From assembly GCA_017550145.1 (NCBI GenBank), contig JAFZQG010000012.1, positions 55,610-119,609 on the forward strand: a stretch of 64,000 nucleotides of DNA, written 5' to 3'. The notes under the pieces are model-generated. The model saw only the letters and a program-made list of their open reading frames with translations. It did not search any database and was not told the origin of the DNA. A program made the position numbers and the translations under genes. The stretch is from Erysipelotrichaceae bacterium. Its GTDB lineage: Bacteria; Bacillota_I; Bacilli_A; Erysipelotrichales; Erysipelotrichaceae. Of the stretch, positions 42,080-50,722 are shown piece by piece (within the stretch, counting starts at the first letter, position 1; each line of letters starts with the position of its first letter).

Positions 42080-43166
42080 ACGTATCGTGTTTACCGGAGG
42101 ACCGTGTTCCGGCAAGACCACATTCACATCGCGGGCTCAGCAGGTGTTTGCGGAAAGAGGCTACCGCATCATCATTGACCATGAATCAGCTACCGATCTG
42201 ATTACCGGCGGTATTTCGCCGGCGACTCTGGGCATGTATGAGTTCCAGAAATACTGTGTGGCTTTACAGTTAAAGAAAGAAGAACTCTGCTACAAGGCTG
42301 CTCAGGAGATTGCGGGTGACAAGGTCCTGATCCTGATCGACCGCGGTATCTATGATGATATGGCTTATGTCGGTGAAGAAGCATTTAAGGAAATCCTGAA
42401 GGATTTTGATATGAAACTGGATGACATCAACGGCCGTTATGACATGGTCGTGCATCTGGTAACAGCTGCCAAGGGTAAGGAAGAAGCCTATACCTATGCG
42501 AACAATGCGGCCAGATATGAAACGATCGATGAGGCCAGAGCAATGGATGATATGGCTTTAAAGGCCTGGGAAACCCATCCTAACCGCGTAATCATCGGCA
42601 ACGAAGATGAATTCGAAGTCAAGATGATCAAGGCTATTCAATCTGTCTTTGAATATCTGGGTGAAGGCAAACCGGTCGAGAAGTTCAACAGATATCTGAT
42701 CGAAGTCAATGATGAAATGTTGGAAAAGATTTCCGGTGAAGCAAACTATCTTACTTCACATATCGTTCAGCACTATCTGAAAGCTGAAAACGGCTATGAG
42801 CGCCGTATCCGCAGCAGAACCAGAGGCGAGGATGTCATGTATTCCTATTCCGAGGCAAACTATCTTTCCAATAACGAAAGAATCAAGACCGACAAGGTTC
42901 TGACCGAAAGACAGTACAGAGATTACTTCCATCAGGTCGACAAGGACTTAAACGTTCTGGACAAGACGCGTTATGCGTTTATCGCCAACGGTCTGTTCTT
43001 TAAACTGGATGTCTTTGACTTTGACCACACTAAAGGTATTCTGTGTGTTGATGTCCCATCCGATGGTTCAGAAACTGTTCTTCCAGACTACATCAAGATC
43101 ATCAAGGACGTTACCGACGATCTGGCTTACAAGAACTACCATCTGGCCAGAACTCAGAAATATTAA
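42066..43166 (+). CDS. P-loop NTPase + CYTH-like protein (TTD14-like)
   Basis: A 366-residue protein with an N-terminal AAA_28/NadR-like P-loop NTPase (GGPCSGKTTF at 11-20, IDRGIYDD near 96) and a C-terminal region (about 205-360) that resembles a CYTH triphosphate tunnel: EANYLTSHIVQHYLK, then GYERRIRSRTRG and KTRYAFIANGLFFKLDVFDF. The same pairing is known in Drosophila TTD14, a GTP- and phospholipid-binding protein. Its bacterial role is unknown. The Shine-Dalgarno GAGGGAG lies within the end of the Nudix gene. Confidence 0.75.
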   Translation: MKSIKRIVFTGGPCSGKTTFTSRAQQVFAERGYRIIIDHESATDLITGGISPATLGMYEFQKYCVALQLKKEELCYKAAQEIAGDKVLILIDRGIYDDMAYVGEEAFKEILKDFDMKLDDINGRYDMVVHLVTAAKGKEEAYTYANNAARYETIDEARAMDDMALKAWETHPNRVIIGNEDEFEVKMIKAIQSVFEYLGEGKPVEKFNRYLIEVNDEMLEKISGEANYLTSHIVQHYLKAENGYERRIRSRTRGEDVMYSYSEANYLSNNERIKTDKVLTERQYRDYFHQVDKDLNVLDKTRYAFIANGLFFKLDVFDFDHTKGILCVDVPSDGSETVLPDYIKIIKDVTDDLAYKNYHLARTQKY

Positions 43167-45311
43167 ATGATTAAATTTTCGCAGCTTAATGAAAATCAGA
43201 AACAAGCCGTAACTGATGAAGCAGATCATTTACGCATAATCGCGGGCGCCGGTTCAGGTAAGACCCGCGTTTTAACGATGCGTATTGCCTGGCTGATCGA
43301 GAAAAAGGGTATCAGACCGAGCCGAATCCTGGCCATCACTTTCACCAATAAAGCGGCCAGAGAAATGAAGAACAGGATCAATGACATGCTGAAGGATCAG
43401 GGAACGGGATGCTGGATCTCGACGATCCACTCTTTATGCATGCGCATTCTTGCTGAAGATATCGGTGCGCTTAATTATCCGAAGAATTTTACCGTCGTCG
43501 ATGCAGATGACCAGCGTCAGATCTTAAAAGAAGCATACAAGGAAGTAGGCATCGATAAGAAGGAATACCCTTATGGTAATATCCTTGATTATATTGCCGA
43601 CAACAAATATCAGTACATTGATCCGGAAAAGGCGATGGAGTTCTGTTATGGCGAACCTCGATTGATAAATAAGGCAAAAGTCTACGATTATTATGACCGC
43701 CGTCTTAAACAGTTATATGCATTGGACTTTGATGATCTGATTCTCTTTACGACCAGGCTGTTCCAGACTTATCCGACCATTCTGGAGAAATGGTCCAGCA
43801 AATTCGAATACATCCATGTCGATGAGTTCCAGGATGTCGATAAGGAACAGTATAAGCTTATAAGACAATTATGTACGGTCCACGATCATCTCTATGTCGT
43901 CGGTGATCCGGATCAGACCATCTTTACCTGGAGAGGTGCCGATGTTAATATCATCGTCAATCTGGATAAGGACTTCAAAGATACCAAAACTATCGTCTTA
44001 AATCAGAACTACCGTTCTACCAATAATATCCTTTCCGGTGCCAACTCAGTCATCAAGAATAATAAGGCCAGAGTCGAAAAGGAGCTTTTCTCGAAAAACG
44101 GTGAAGGCAGTAAGATCATTCATAAGACCTGTATGTCCGAAACAGCTGAAGCCAACTATGTGGTCAACCAGATAATCAAACTTCATGGTGACGGATATAA
44201 TTACCGGGATATAGCTGTCTTATATCGAGCCAACTATCTTTCAAGGGAATTTGAAAAGGTACTGATTGAAAACAGGATCAGTTATGTGATCTACGGCGGC
44301 TTACGTTTCTATGAGCGCATGGAAGTCAAGGATATTCTTTCCTATTTAAGAATGATCACCAGAGGTGATGATCTTTCCTTCATAAGGATCATAAATACTC
44401 CAAGAAGAAGTATCGGTCCCAAGACGATCGAAGCCATTCAGGCCATGGCGATCGAAAGGAATATGTCGATGTACGACATAATCAAGAATTCACTATATCC
44501 GAAAAACAGGGAAACTTTTGACAATTTTGTCAGAATGGTCGAGAAGTGGCGTGAAGATATGAAGACCGTCGATCTCGAGATCCTCTTACAGGAAGTATTA
44601 GATGATTCGGGATACAGAACGATGCTGGAGAAAGACGGGGAGACCGAAAGACTGGAAAACGTCAAATCATTGCTTGATGATATCAAGCAGTATACTCAGG
44701 ATTATCCGGATTCCACTTTGGATGAATATCTGCAGATGATCGCTTTATATACCGACAGAGCTTCCGAAGAAGTCGGTGATGCGGTCAATCTCTGTACGAT
44801 CCATTCAGCCAAGGGATTAGAGTTTGATGCGGTATTTGTGATCGGATTATCCGAAGGCATCTTCCCATCCGAAAGGACGATGGCTGAAGGAGCCAAGGGT
44901 CTGGAGGAAGAAAGAAGACTGGCGTATGTAGCATATACCAGAGCCAAGAAACTTCTGTATCTGACGGAATCAAACAGCTTCTCCTACGTTATTCAGTCAT
45001 CAAAACTGCCGTCACGTTTCATTAAGGAAATCGATGAACAGTATATTGAAAATGTTGATGAAAAGGAAAAGAATTTCCGCTCAGGACTTTTCGATGAGGA
45101 TATCGTGATCCGTGATCCGCAAAGAAAGAAACCAACAGATAATACCTACCGTAACGGTGATACCGTTATTCATAAGATCTATGGTGAAGGAATCGTCATC
45201 GGTAATGAATCCGGTGTCTTGCAGATAGCATTCAGTCATCCGCACGGTATTAAAAAAATACTGGCTTCTCATCCGTCTATCCGCAAGAAAACCAAAGACG
45301 ATTACAGTTAA
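43167..45311 (+). CDS. pcrA: ATP-dependent DNA helicase PcrA/UvrD
   Basis: A 714-residue SF1A helicase that unwinds DNA 3' to 5' in repair and displaces RecA or RNA polymerase. Walker A is IIAGAGSGKTRV (near 25), motif II VDEFQDVDKEQ, motif III GDPDQTIFTWRGAD and motif VI VAYTRAKK. The C-terminal end (about 665-710: NGDTVIHKIYGEGIVIG) is the PcrA Tudor-like domain that binds RNA polymerase. It starts at the base after the preceding stop and probably relies on coupled translation. Confidence 0.94.
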   Translation: MIKFSQLNENQKQAVTDEADHLRIIAGAGSGKTRVLTMRIAWLIEKKGIRPSRILAITFTNKAAREMKNRINDMLKDQGTGCWISTIHSLCMRILAEDIGALNYPKNFTVVDADDQRQILKEAYKEVGIDKKEYPYGNILDYIADNKYQYIDPEKAMEFCYGEPRLINKAKVYDYYDRRLKQLYALDFDDLILFTTRLFQTYPTILEKWSSKFEYIHVDEFQDVDKEQYKLIRQLCTVHDHLYVVGDPDQTIFTWRGADVNIIVNLDKDFKDTKTIVLNQNYRSTNNILSGANSVIKNNKARVEKELFSKNGEGSKIIHKTCMSETAEANYVVNQIIKLHGDGYNYRDIAVLYRANYLSREFEKVLIENRISYVIYGGLRFYERMEVKDILSYLRMITRGDDLSFIRIINTPRRSIGPKTIEAIQAMAIERNMSMYDIIKNSLYPKNRETFDNFVRMVEKWREDMKTVDLEILLQEVLDDSGYRTMLEKDGETERLENVKSLLDDIKQYTQDYPDSTLDEYLQMIALYTDRASEEVGDAVNLCTIHSAKGLEFDAVFVIGLSEGIFPSERTMAEGAKGLEEERRLAYVAYTRAKKLLYLTESNSFSYVIQSSKLPSRFIKEIDEQYIENVDEKEKNFRSGLFDEDIVIRDPQRKKPTDNTYRNGDTVIHKIYGEGIVIGNESGVLQIAFSHPHGIKKILASHPSIRKKTKDDYS

Positions 45312-45334
45312 AAAATGCATCCTCAGGATGCATT
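45311..45334. terminator. Bidirectional terminator
   Basis: AAATGCATCC / GGATGCATTT with a TCA loop (about 45312-45334), between pcrA and the convergent small gene, whose stop codon lies in the hairpin. Confidence 0.8.
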
Positions 45335-45766
45335 TGTTTCTATATTCATTTCTTCGAGTTTGACGATCCCATCCAGATTGGACAGACGGCACTGTCGGGA
45401 ATCATGGGTATAGAAATCGATCAGGACATCGGCTTCATGAGAATATTCTTCGAGTACTTCCCTTAAAAACTGGGAAGTATTTTCATAGTTATATAAGCTA
45501 TAAAGTTCACAGATCGTCACGAACTTCTCTTTATCGGTATGTCTGCCGTCAAAATCATAGAAAATGGTTTCGTTGATTTTTGAGAAATAGAAAGACATAT
45601 CTTCCTTGGAGAAAAGAAATCTGATGAAATCATAATTGTCTGCTTTATCATTGGAAACGATGGTGGCTTTGACATAAACCACTATATCCAACGGCAGCAT
45701 CGCCATATCCAGATCGCTCGGTCTGAAGTCCAGCATTTTTCTTAAGGGCATATTACTTGTCAACAT
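45323..45766 (-). CDS. Hypothetical protein, 147 aa
   Basis: An unrecognised 147-residue protein, acidic, with no signal peptide or membrane segment. It has a well-formed alternating pattern (LDIVVYVKATIVS, then a helix-rich C-terminal half with YENTSQFLREVLEEYSHEAD), so it is likely a folded cytoplasmic protein. It is monocistronic and divergent from the DUF885 gene, with 21 bp between starts. TATAAT is exactly six bases before its ATG. Confidence 0.65.
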   Translation of the reverse strand: MLTSNMPLRKMLDFRPSDLDMAMLPLDIVVYVKATIVSNDKADNYDFIRFLFSKEDMSFYFSKINETIFYDFDGRHTDKEKFVTICELYSLYNYENTSQFLREVLEEYSHEADVLIDFYTHDSRQCRLSNLDGIVKLEEMNIETNAS

Positions 45767-45787
45767 ATTTATATTATAATTTAGATT
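45767..45787. promoter_or_regulatory. 21-bp divergent region with shared -10 palindrome
   Basis: The palindrome ATTATAAT (45773-45780) contains a TATAAT on each strand: 45775-45780 for the DUF885 gene (seven bases before its ATG) and the complement of 45773-45778 for the 147-aa gene (six bases before its ATG). Confidence 0.65.
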
Positions 45788-47635
45788 ATGAGCAGATTAG
45801 TGAAAAAGATCTCCCTAATCATGATGACAGTATTTCTTCTGACATCATGCGCAGGAAAAAAGAAAGAAGAAAAAATCATTGACGATCACGACGGCGTCTA
45901 TTATCTTGAACAGTTAAAGAACTACAAGGTCAGAGATAAGAATCCGGAGAATACCGTTGATGATCCGGAGTTTGCGGAATTTGAACAGCTCGTTTTCAAA
46001 GAGGCTTTTGAGAATGACTTTTTATCGATGCATTTTTCGGTCGTTGATTACAGAAAATACAATATCAATAAACCGGAAGTCGGATTAGGTGAAATCAAAT
46101 ACGGACCAGATCAGGATTCGATAGATTATTTTACTAAACAGCTGGAAAAACTTCACAGTTTTGATTACAGTAAGCTCTCATATAAGCAGCAGTACGATTA
46201 TGACGCACTGGAATACTCCGATTATGAAACGCTGGCTCTGACCAGTTACTATCAGTTCAGTTTCCCGCTTTCGGTTGCCTCCAATATTCTGGAAGACATC
46301 ATTTCCAACTATACCGATTATCCTTTCTATGATCTGGAATCGGTTGATGACTATATTACCTGCATCAACGATACGATGCGCTACTGTGACGATCTTCTGA
46401 CTTATCTTGAGGATCAGGCAAATGACGGTTATCCGATCTGTGATGAATGGATAGATTATACTCAGGATACTGTAGTCAACAGATTCCTGAATAAGACCGA
46501 AGACAACGATCTGATCACTTCTTTTGATAAGCGTATTGATGAGCTGGATTTTCTGGATGATGCAGCTAAAGCAAAATATAAAGAAGAAAACAGAAAAGCC
46601 GTGATCGAAGTCATTTTACCTGCTTATAAGAAAGTAGGAGAAGGCATTGAAAAATACCGCGGTCGGGCAAAGGCCGAAGATTATACTTTATATAAACTAA
46701 ACCAGAATTATGCAGAAATCCGTTATATTGTCGGATCAAGTTCCAATGAAGGTGTTGATTCTTTATTCCAGCTGATCAAAGACAGTATGGCGGAATTTGA
46801 AGCGGAATTTGTTTCCTGCTACTATGATGCGGATTCATGGCAGGATGCGATGGATGCGATCGATGGCGTGAAATACAAGGAATATGAACTGGAAAGAAGG
46901 GAATGCATTGATTATCTCAGCAATAATCTTTCCGAATACTTCCCGGTTCTCGATTCCTATACCTATGATGTGGAGATCCTGGATCCGGATGTCGCCCCGG
47001 AAGGTGCGATAGCCTATTACTATCCTTCGCCTGTCGACAATGTCGATCAGAACATCATCCGTATCAATCCGAACGCACATCTTTCCTATCAGTATCAGAT
47101 GTATTCGACACTGTCTCACGAAGGCGTTCCGGGTCATATGTACCAGCACAACTATTTCCTGCGTGCCGGCGGTAACGAGATGAGAAAAGCTCTTTCCTTC
47201 ATCGGTTATACCGAAGGCTGGGCTATGTATGCCTCGTATTATGCTTTGCGTTTTGCAGGACTGGATGACTATGCGGCAGCGGTGCTCTACTACAACGCCT
47301 GGTCATATTTTACAGAGTATTCATTCATGGATATGGCCGTAAACTATTATGGTATGTCTCCGAAAGAAGTCTATGATTATCTGAAGAATGAATCGATACT
47401 GGTATACAGCGAATCGTATGTCGAATCGATCTGCCAGTATGTACAGGAAAATCCTCTGACTTTCATATATTACGGTACAGGCATAGCTAACTTCTTTAAA
47501 CTGCGTGACAAGGCCATGAAGGCTCTGGGCGATAAATTCTCTTATCCTGATTTTGCGGATGCCGTATTAAAAAACGGCCCACTGCCTTTCAATATTCTCG
47601 AACAAGCAGTGGACGCTTATATCAACGCTCAGTGA
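45788..47635 (+). CDS. DUF885 metallopeptidase-like lipoprotein
   Basis: A 615-residue predicted lipoprotein with lipobox LLTSC (Cys21). The C-terminal half belongs to DUF885: the zinc-type motif HEGVPGH (His444, Glu445) is followed by YTEGWAMYASYYAL, the third-ligand region. It is probably an extracellular carboxypeptidase-like metallopeptidase; the substrate is not known. It is monocistronic with a near-leaderless promoter. Its 3' end overlaps the convergent DUF285 gene by seven bases, and no terminator is visible between them. Confidence 0.85.
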   Translation: MSRLVKKISLIMMTVFLLTSCAGKKKEEKIIDDHDGVYYLEQLKNYKVRDKNPENTVDDPEFAEFEQLVFKEAFENDFLSMHFSVVDYRKYNINKPEVGLGEIKYGPDQDSIDYFTKQLEKLHSFDYSKLSYKQQYDYDALEYSDYETLALTSYYQFSFPLSVASNILEDIISNYTDYPFYDLESVDDYITCINDTMRYCDDLLTYLEDQANDGYPICDEWIDYTQDTVVNRFLNKTEDNDLITSFDKRIDELDFLDDAAKAKYKEENRKAVIEVILPAYKKVGEGIEKYRGRAKAEDYTLYKLNQNYAEIRYIVGSSSNEGVDSLFQLIKDSMAEFEAEFVSCYYDADSWQDAMDAIDGVKYKEYELERRECIDYLSNNLSEYFPVLDSYTYDVEILDPDVAPEGAIAYYYPSPVDNVDQNIIRINPNAHLSYQYQMYSTLSHEGVPGHMYQHNYFLRAGGNEMRKALSFIGYTEGWAMYASYYALRFAGLDDYAAAVLYYNAWSYFTEYSFMDMAVNYYGMSPKEVYDYLKNESILVYSESYVESICQYVQENPLTFIYYGTGIANFFKLRDKAMKALGDKFSYPDFADAVLKNGPLPFNILEQAVDAYINAQ

Positions 47636-49173
47636 TACCAGTCCGGTGGTGTAGTATTACTCAAGACACCGGCACTGTCACCGAACGCATCAGTCATATT
47701 CTGAACACTGGAGATATTCCAGTGTTTTAATTTATCCAGATCCAAGGCCCAGTTTCCATAGAAGGCATAGGACATATCAGTAATGTTTCCTGTGACCCAG
47801 CCGGAAAGATCTTCATTGAAAGAACTGTTCTTATAGAACATGTAGGATATGTTTTCTAAAGATGAAGTATCAATAGAACTTATACCGCTGACACTTGTCA
47901 ATGATGAAGTATCATAGGCGCTGTCGCACATGAACATACCTTCCGTATTGATCAGATTTGAAGTATTCCAGCCGTTTATCACAAGTTCACTTAGTGAATA
48001 ACATTCGCTGAACATATAGGACATATTTTCGACATTGGAGACATTCCAATTGTGAATATCGAATTGCGAAGGAAGGGCATCTTCACATTGGGCAAACATA
48101 CCAGAAAGATCTGTACAGTTATTTGAAACATTCCAGCTTCCTAAATAACTGAATCCGGTAAAAGATGTAGTTCCTTTAAACATCGAAGCAAAGCTTTCGA
48201 CAACAGAAACATCCCATCCCGAGACATTTCCGATATCCGTGATCTTCTTGCATCCTTCAAACATGGAAGACATATTGTTTACCGAAGATGTATTCCAAGC
48301 ACTGATATCTCCAAGTCTTCTTAGTTTTGCGCATGATTTGAACATCTTGGACATATCATTCACATTCGAAGTAAGCCAGTTATCCAGAGAACCTACGGAA
48401 GTTAATGCGATACATCCTTCAAACATGCTTTCAAAGCTTTCACAGGATGAGACATTCCAGCTGTCCAGAGCAAGTGTTTTTAAACGTAAACAGTTACTGA
48501 ACATACCGCTCATGTCTATACATGAGGATGTATCCAGTAAATTGGGATTATTTACGTAAGTAAGATTTGTTAATCCCATAAACATACCGCTCATGTCTTC
48601 GTTACCGATGATCGGTGTATTGGCATTGTTGGATATGGTTACGGCATTACCGGACACATAAAGCAAGACTGAATTATCCTGAGCCGTAGATATATCGGCA
48701 TAGGCATCACTGTTTTGTATATCGTTTGTAAAGGTGATAGAAGTGGGGTTTATCGTCTGCAGTATTGAATTGATTTCGCTTCCACTTTTCATGACGTTTG
48801 ACGGTTCATCTCTATGAAGAGTGATATTCATCGAGATCTGACCGCTCCAGTCGCCGACCGGCACTGATGCGATAGAGTAGCTTACGGTTTTGGAATTGTA
48901 ATCATTATGATCAAAAGATATCAGCGGATTGCTTATAGTTCCGCTGATATCTGCTTTTCCATGGGAATCGCTTAATGTAAAGGTCTGGGGAAAAGTTATG
49001 TCAAGACTGGAGTTTGCATCCAGGTTGTTATGAGTGATGCCGATACTGATAGTACCGTTTTCATCGATTTCGATCACCCTTGGAATGCTTATAACGTAGC
49101 CATCCCTGTTGGGGGTCATGACTGACAGAACGATAATGTATGCGGAAATAGTTTTATGTAACAAGGAAAGCAT
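47629..49173 (-). CDS. Surface protein: beta-domain plus DUF285 repeats
   Basis: A 514-residue secreted or surface protein. A signal-like hydrophobic stretch (about 8-20) is followed by a ~130-residue beta-rich domain akin to those in the two upstream genes (PRVIEI, LDITFPQTFTLSDS, GDWSGQISMNITL), then about a dozen DUF285 (BspA-like) repeats of ~25-30 residues with the core MS-x-MF-x-x-C. There is no LPXTG or other C-terminal anchor; it ends PPDWYH. Repeats of this type occur in adhesins. The start at 49173 has GGGGGT upstream; a 16-codon extension would overlap the previous gene. Confidence 0.75.
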   Translation of the reverse strand: MLSLLHKTISAYIIVLSVMTPNRDGYVISIPRVIEIDENGTISIGITHNNLDANSSLDITFPQTFTLSDSHGKADISGTISNPLISFDHNDYNSKTVSYSIASVPVGDWSGQISMNITLHRDEPSNVMKSGSEINSILQTINPTSITFTNDIQNSDAYADISTAQDNSVLLYVSGNAVTISNNANTPIIGNEDMSGMFMGLTNLTYVNNPNLLDTSSCIDMSGMFSNCLRLKTLALDSWNVSSCESFESMFEGCIALTSVGSLDNWLTSNVNDMSKMFKSCAKLRRLGDISAWNTSSVNNMSSMFEGCKKITDIGNVSGWDVSVVESFASMFKGTTSFTGFSYLGSWNVSNNCTDLSGMFAQCEDALPSQFDIHNWNVSNVENMSYMFSECYSLSELVINGWNTSNLINTEGMFMCDSAYDTSSLTSVSGISSIDTSSLENISYMFYKNSSFNEDLSGWVTGNITDMSYAFYGNWALDLDKLKHWNISSVQNMTDAFGDSAGVLSNTTPPDWYH

Positions 49174-49175
49174 AT

Positions 49176-49595
49176 TCAGACCCCCAAGAGAGATATTGAG
49201 ACGTCTAAGCGGCCCGTCCATACTCCGGCATTCAGTTCTGAATGCGTAATGACAACGGTTGAGGAGCTGTACGAGCCGCTCAGCTCACTATATGACCAGG
49301 AACTTTTGTCCTGAGTTATATACACGGGAACAGTATTTGTCGAATCTGATAAAGTGACATTCTGAGCAAATGAGACATTAAGTGTCTGATCGGCATAGAT
49401 ATCACCTCTGACATAGAAAGTAAGAACTGTCGAAGTATTACTGACGTCGAGTGTCTGCGGTAATCTGACCGTATAAGCAGGAGGGTTATTTATATGAAGA
49501 CTTATGGTATAGTTGCCATCTTCACTGATATCTTCCGCTTCTACTTTGAAACAGATCAGACAGCTGAGAAACAGGATCAGGAAAATCTTTTTCAT
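49176..49595 (-). CDS. Secreted beta-rich protein, paralogue B
   Basis: A 139-residue protein with a signal peptide (cleavage likely after VEA, residue ~20) and one beta-rich domain. It aligns by eye with the next upstream gene: YTVRLPQTLDVSN versus YTVKLPRAFDVSN, FYVRGDI versus VFVKGDI, SYSELSGSYS versus DYSELPSAYS, and an AGVWTGRLDVSISL end versus AGSYSYNLPVAISL. The last pattern recalls the closing strand of WxL-type domains but lacks Trp-x-Leu. It ends two bases before the DUF285 gene. Function unknown; a surface assembly is inferred. Confidence 0.7.
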   Translation of the reverse strand: MKKIFLILFLSCLICFKVEAEDISEDGNYTISLHINNPPAYTVRLPQTLDVSNTSTVLTFYVRGDIYADQTLNVSFAQNVTLSDSTNTVPVYITQDKSSWSYSELSGSYSSSTVVITHSELNAGVWTGRLDVSISLLGV

Positions 49596-49633
49596 ATTCT
49601 TTGAAATCAGGGATGCAGGCCCCTGATGTTTAA

Positions 49634-50086
49634 TTAAGCTGTTGCGTCAGCCAGGCTGATCGCTACCGGCAGATTATAGGAATATGAACCGGCAGGGATT
49701 GTGTCATGACTGATGGAAATCGAAGCCTTGACATCCGAATATGCAGAAGGCAATTCGCTGTAGTCGAAGGTGCCGTTTGATGCGGCAACGGTTAAAGCGA
49801 CTGTTCTGCTGCTTCCGGTTACGACATCGGCCATGGTATGGCTCTGAGTACAGGTAATTCTCAGTTCCTTATCCGATGAGATATCGCCTTTGACGAAGAC
49901 GTCGAAGCTGCTGCTGTTGTTTGAGACATCAAAAGCACGCGGCAGTTTGACAGTATAGGTTGATACCTTGGTAGCTGTTAAAGTTACGGATGTATCGGTG
50001 TTTACTTCCTGATCTTCCGCAAAGAGGTTTGCCGGTAGGACCATAAGTAACAGTGATACAAATAACAATGTTGCGATTTTCTTCAT
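49634..50086 (-). CDS. Secreted beta-rich protein, paralogue A
   Basis: A 150-residue secreted protein with a signal peptide (cleavage likely after LFA, residue ~23) and a single Thr/Ser/Val-rich beta domain similar to that of the next gene and of the DUF285 protein N-terminus. No cysteine pair, sortase signal or lipobox is present in the mature part. A Shine-Dalgarno (AAGGAGAA) precedes the start. The gap to the upstream membrane protein is 16 bp. It may be the small, abundant subunit of a surface layer or fibre; this is an inference from size and order. Confidence 0.7.
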   Translation of the reverse strand: MKKIATLLFVSLLLMVLPANLFAEDQEVNTDTSVTLTATKVSTYTVKLPRAFDVSNNSSSFDVFVKGDISSDKELRITCTQSHTMADVVTGSSRTVALTVAASNGTFDYSELPSAYSDVKASISISHDTIPAGSYSYNLPVAISLADATA

Positions 50087-50102
50087 TTATTCTCCTTACT
50101 TT

Positions 50103-50603
50103 CTACTTTCTGATCAGAATCTCCTGATTCTGTCTGATACCGGACCAGAGTACTGCTTTACTCTGCAAATCATAGGAAGAGATCAAATAGACCAGAGTAT
50201 GTTCACCTGCATTTAAACAACTGTAGACATTGAATTCTTCCATTTTGCCCGGTTCGATGAGACCGGATCGATAGATGATCTCATCATTATTCATCACATC
50301 GAAACTCAGATAGACATCGTTGTCCGACGGATTGATCAGATATACATTCGGATAATCATAATCGAGTTCGAGACGGCCGAATCCCATCAGTTCGGTATAT
50401 GCCGTCTCATTGTTTTTATGGTCAAGATCTACGTTGATATCACTCTGTGTATCGGATACGTCACGGTCAGCCAGTAATGAGTATTTGATAAACGGTTCTT
50501 TGACGATGATGAAGATTCCGATTCCGATCATCAGGATCAGGATGCAGAGAATGATGAGAAAGATATCACGTTTTCTGTCTTCTTTTTCTTTTTTCTTTTG
50601 CAT
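50103..50603 (-). CDS. Membrane-anchored ectodomain protein, 166 aa
   Basis: A 166-residue protein with a highly charged N-terminus (KKKEKEDRKRD), one transmembrane segment (about 13-36) and an extracellular domain of ~125 residues with beta-sandwich character (NVYLINPSDNDVYLSFDVMN, then GLIEPGKMEEFNVYSCLNAGEH). It is first in the four-gene cluster with the two secreted paralogues and the DUF285 protein, and may anchor or assemble them. A Shine-Dalgarno (GAAGGAG) is present. No family is recognised. Confidence 0.68.
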   Translation of the reverse strand: MQKKKEKEDRKRDIFLIILCILILMIGIGIFIIVKEPFIKYSLLADRDVSDTQSDINVDLDHKNNETAYTELMGFGRLELDYDYPNVYLINPSDNDVYLSFDVMNNDEIIYRSGLIEPGKMEEFNVYSCLNAGEHTLVYLISSYDLQSKAVLWSGIRQNQEILIRK

Positions 50604-50686
50604 GGTTTTTATCTCCTTCGCATCATTATTTGCAAAAAATCGCTTTATACCTAACCTGAGATGTCATTTTCTGCAAAAAAAGCATA

Positions 50687-50712
50687 AAAAAAGTCACTTT
50701 TCAGTGACTTTC
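50687..50712 (-). terminator. Terminator of alr
   Basis: On the minus strand AAGTCACT-GAAA-AGTGACTT is followed by a run of seven T (about 50687-50711). Confidence 0.88.
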
Positions 50713-50722
50713 AGCTAATTTT

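Noticed and set aside
47860..48600. Repetitive DNA resembling a tandem repeat or CRISPR
   Set aside because: The repetition is at protein level (DUF285 repeats, ~25-30 residues) and the DNA copies are divergent; no identical repeats with spacers were found. I saw no CRISPR array anywhere in the window.
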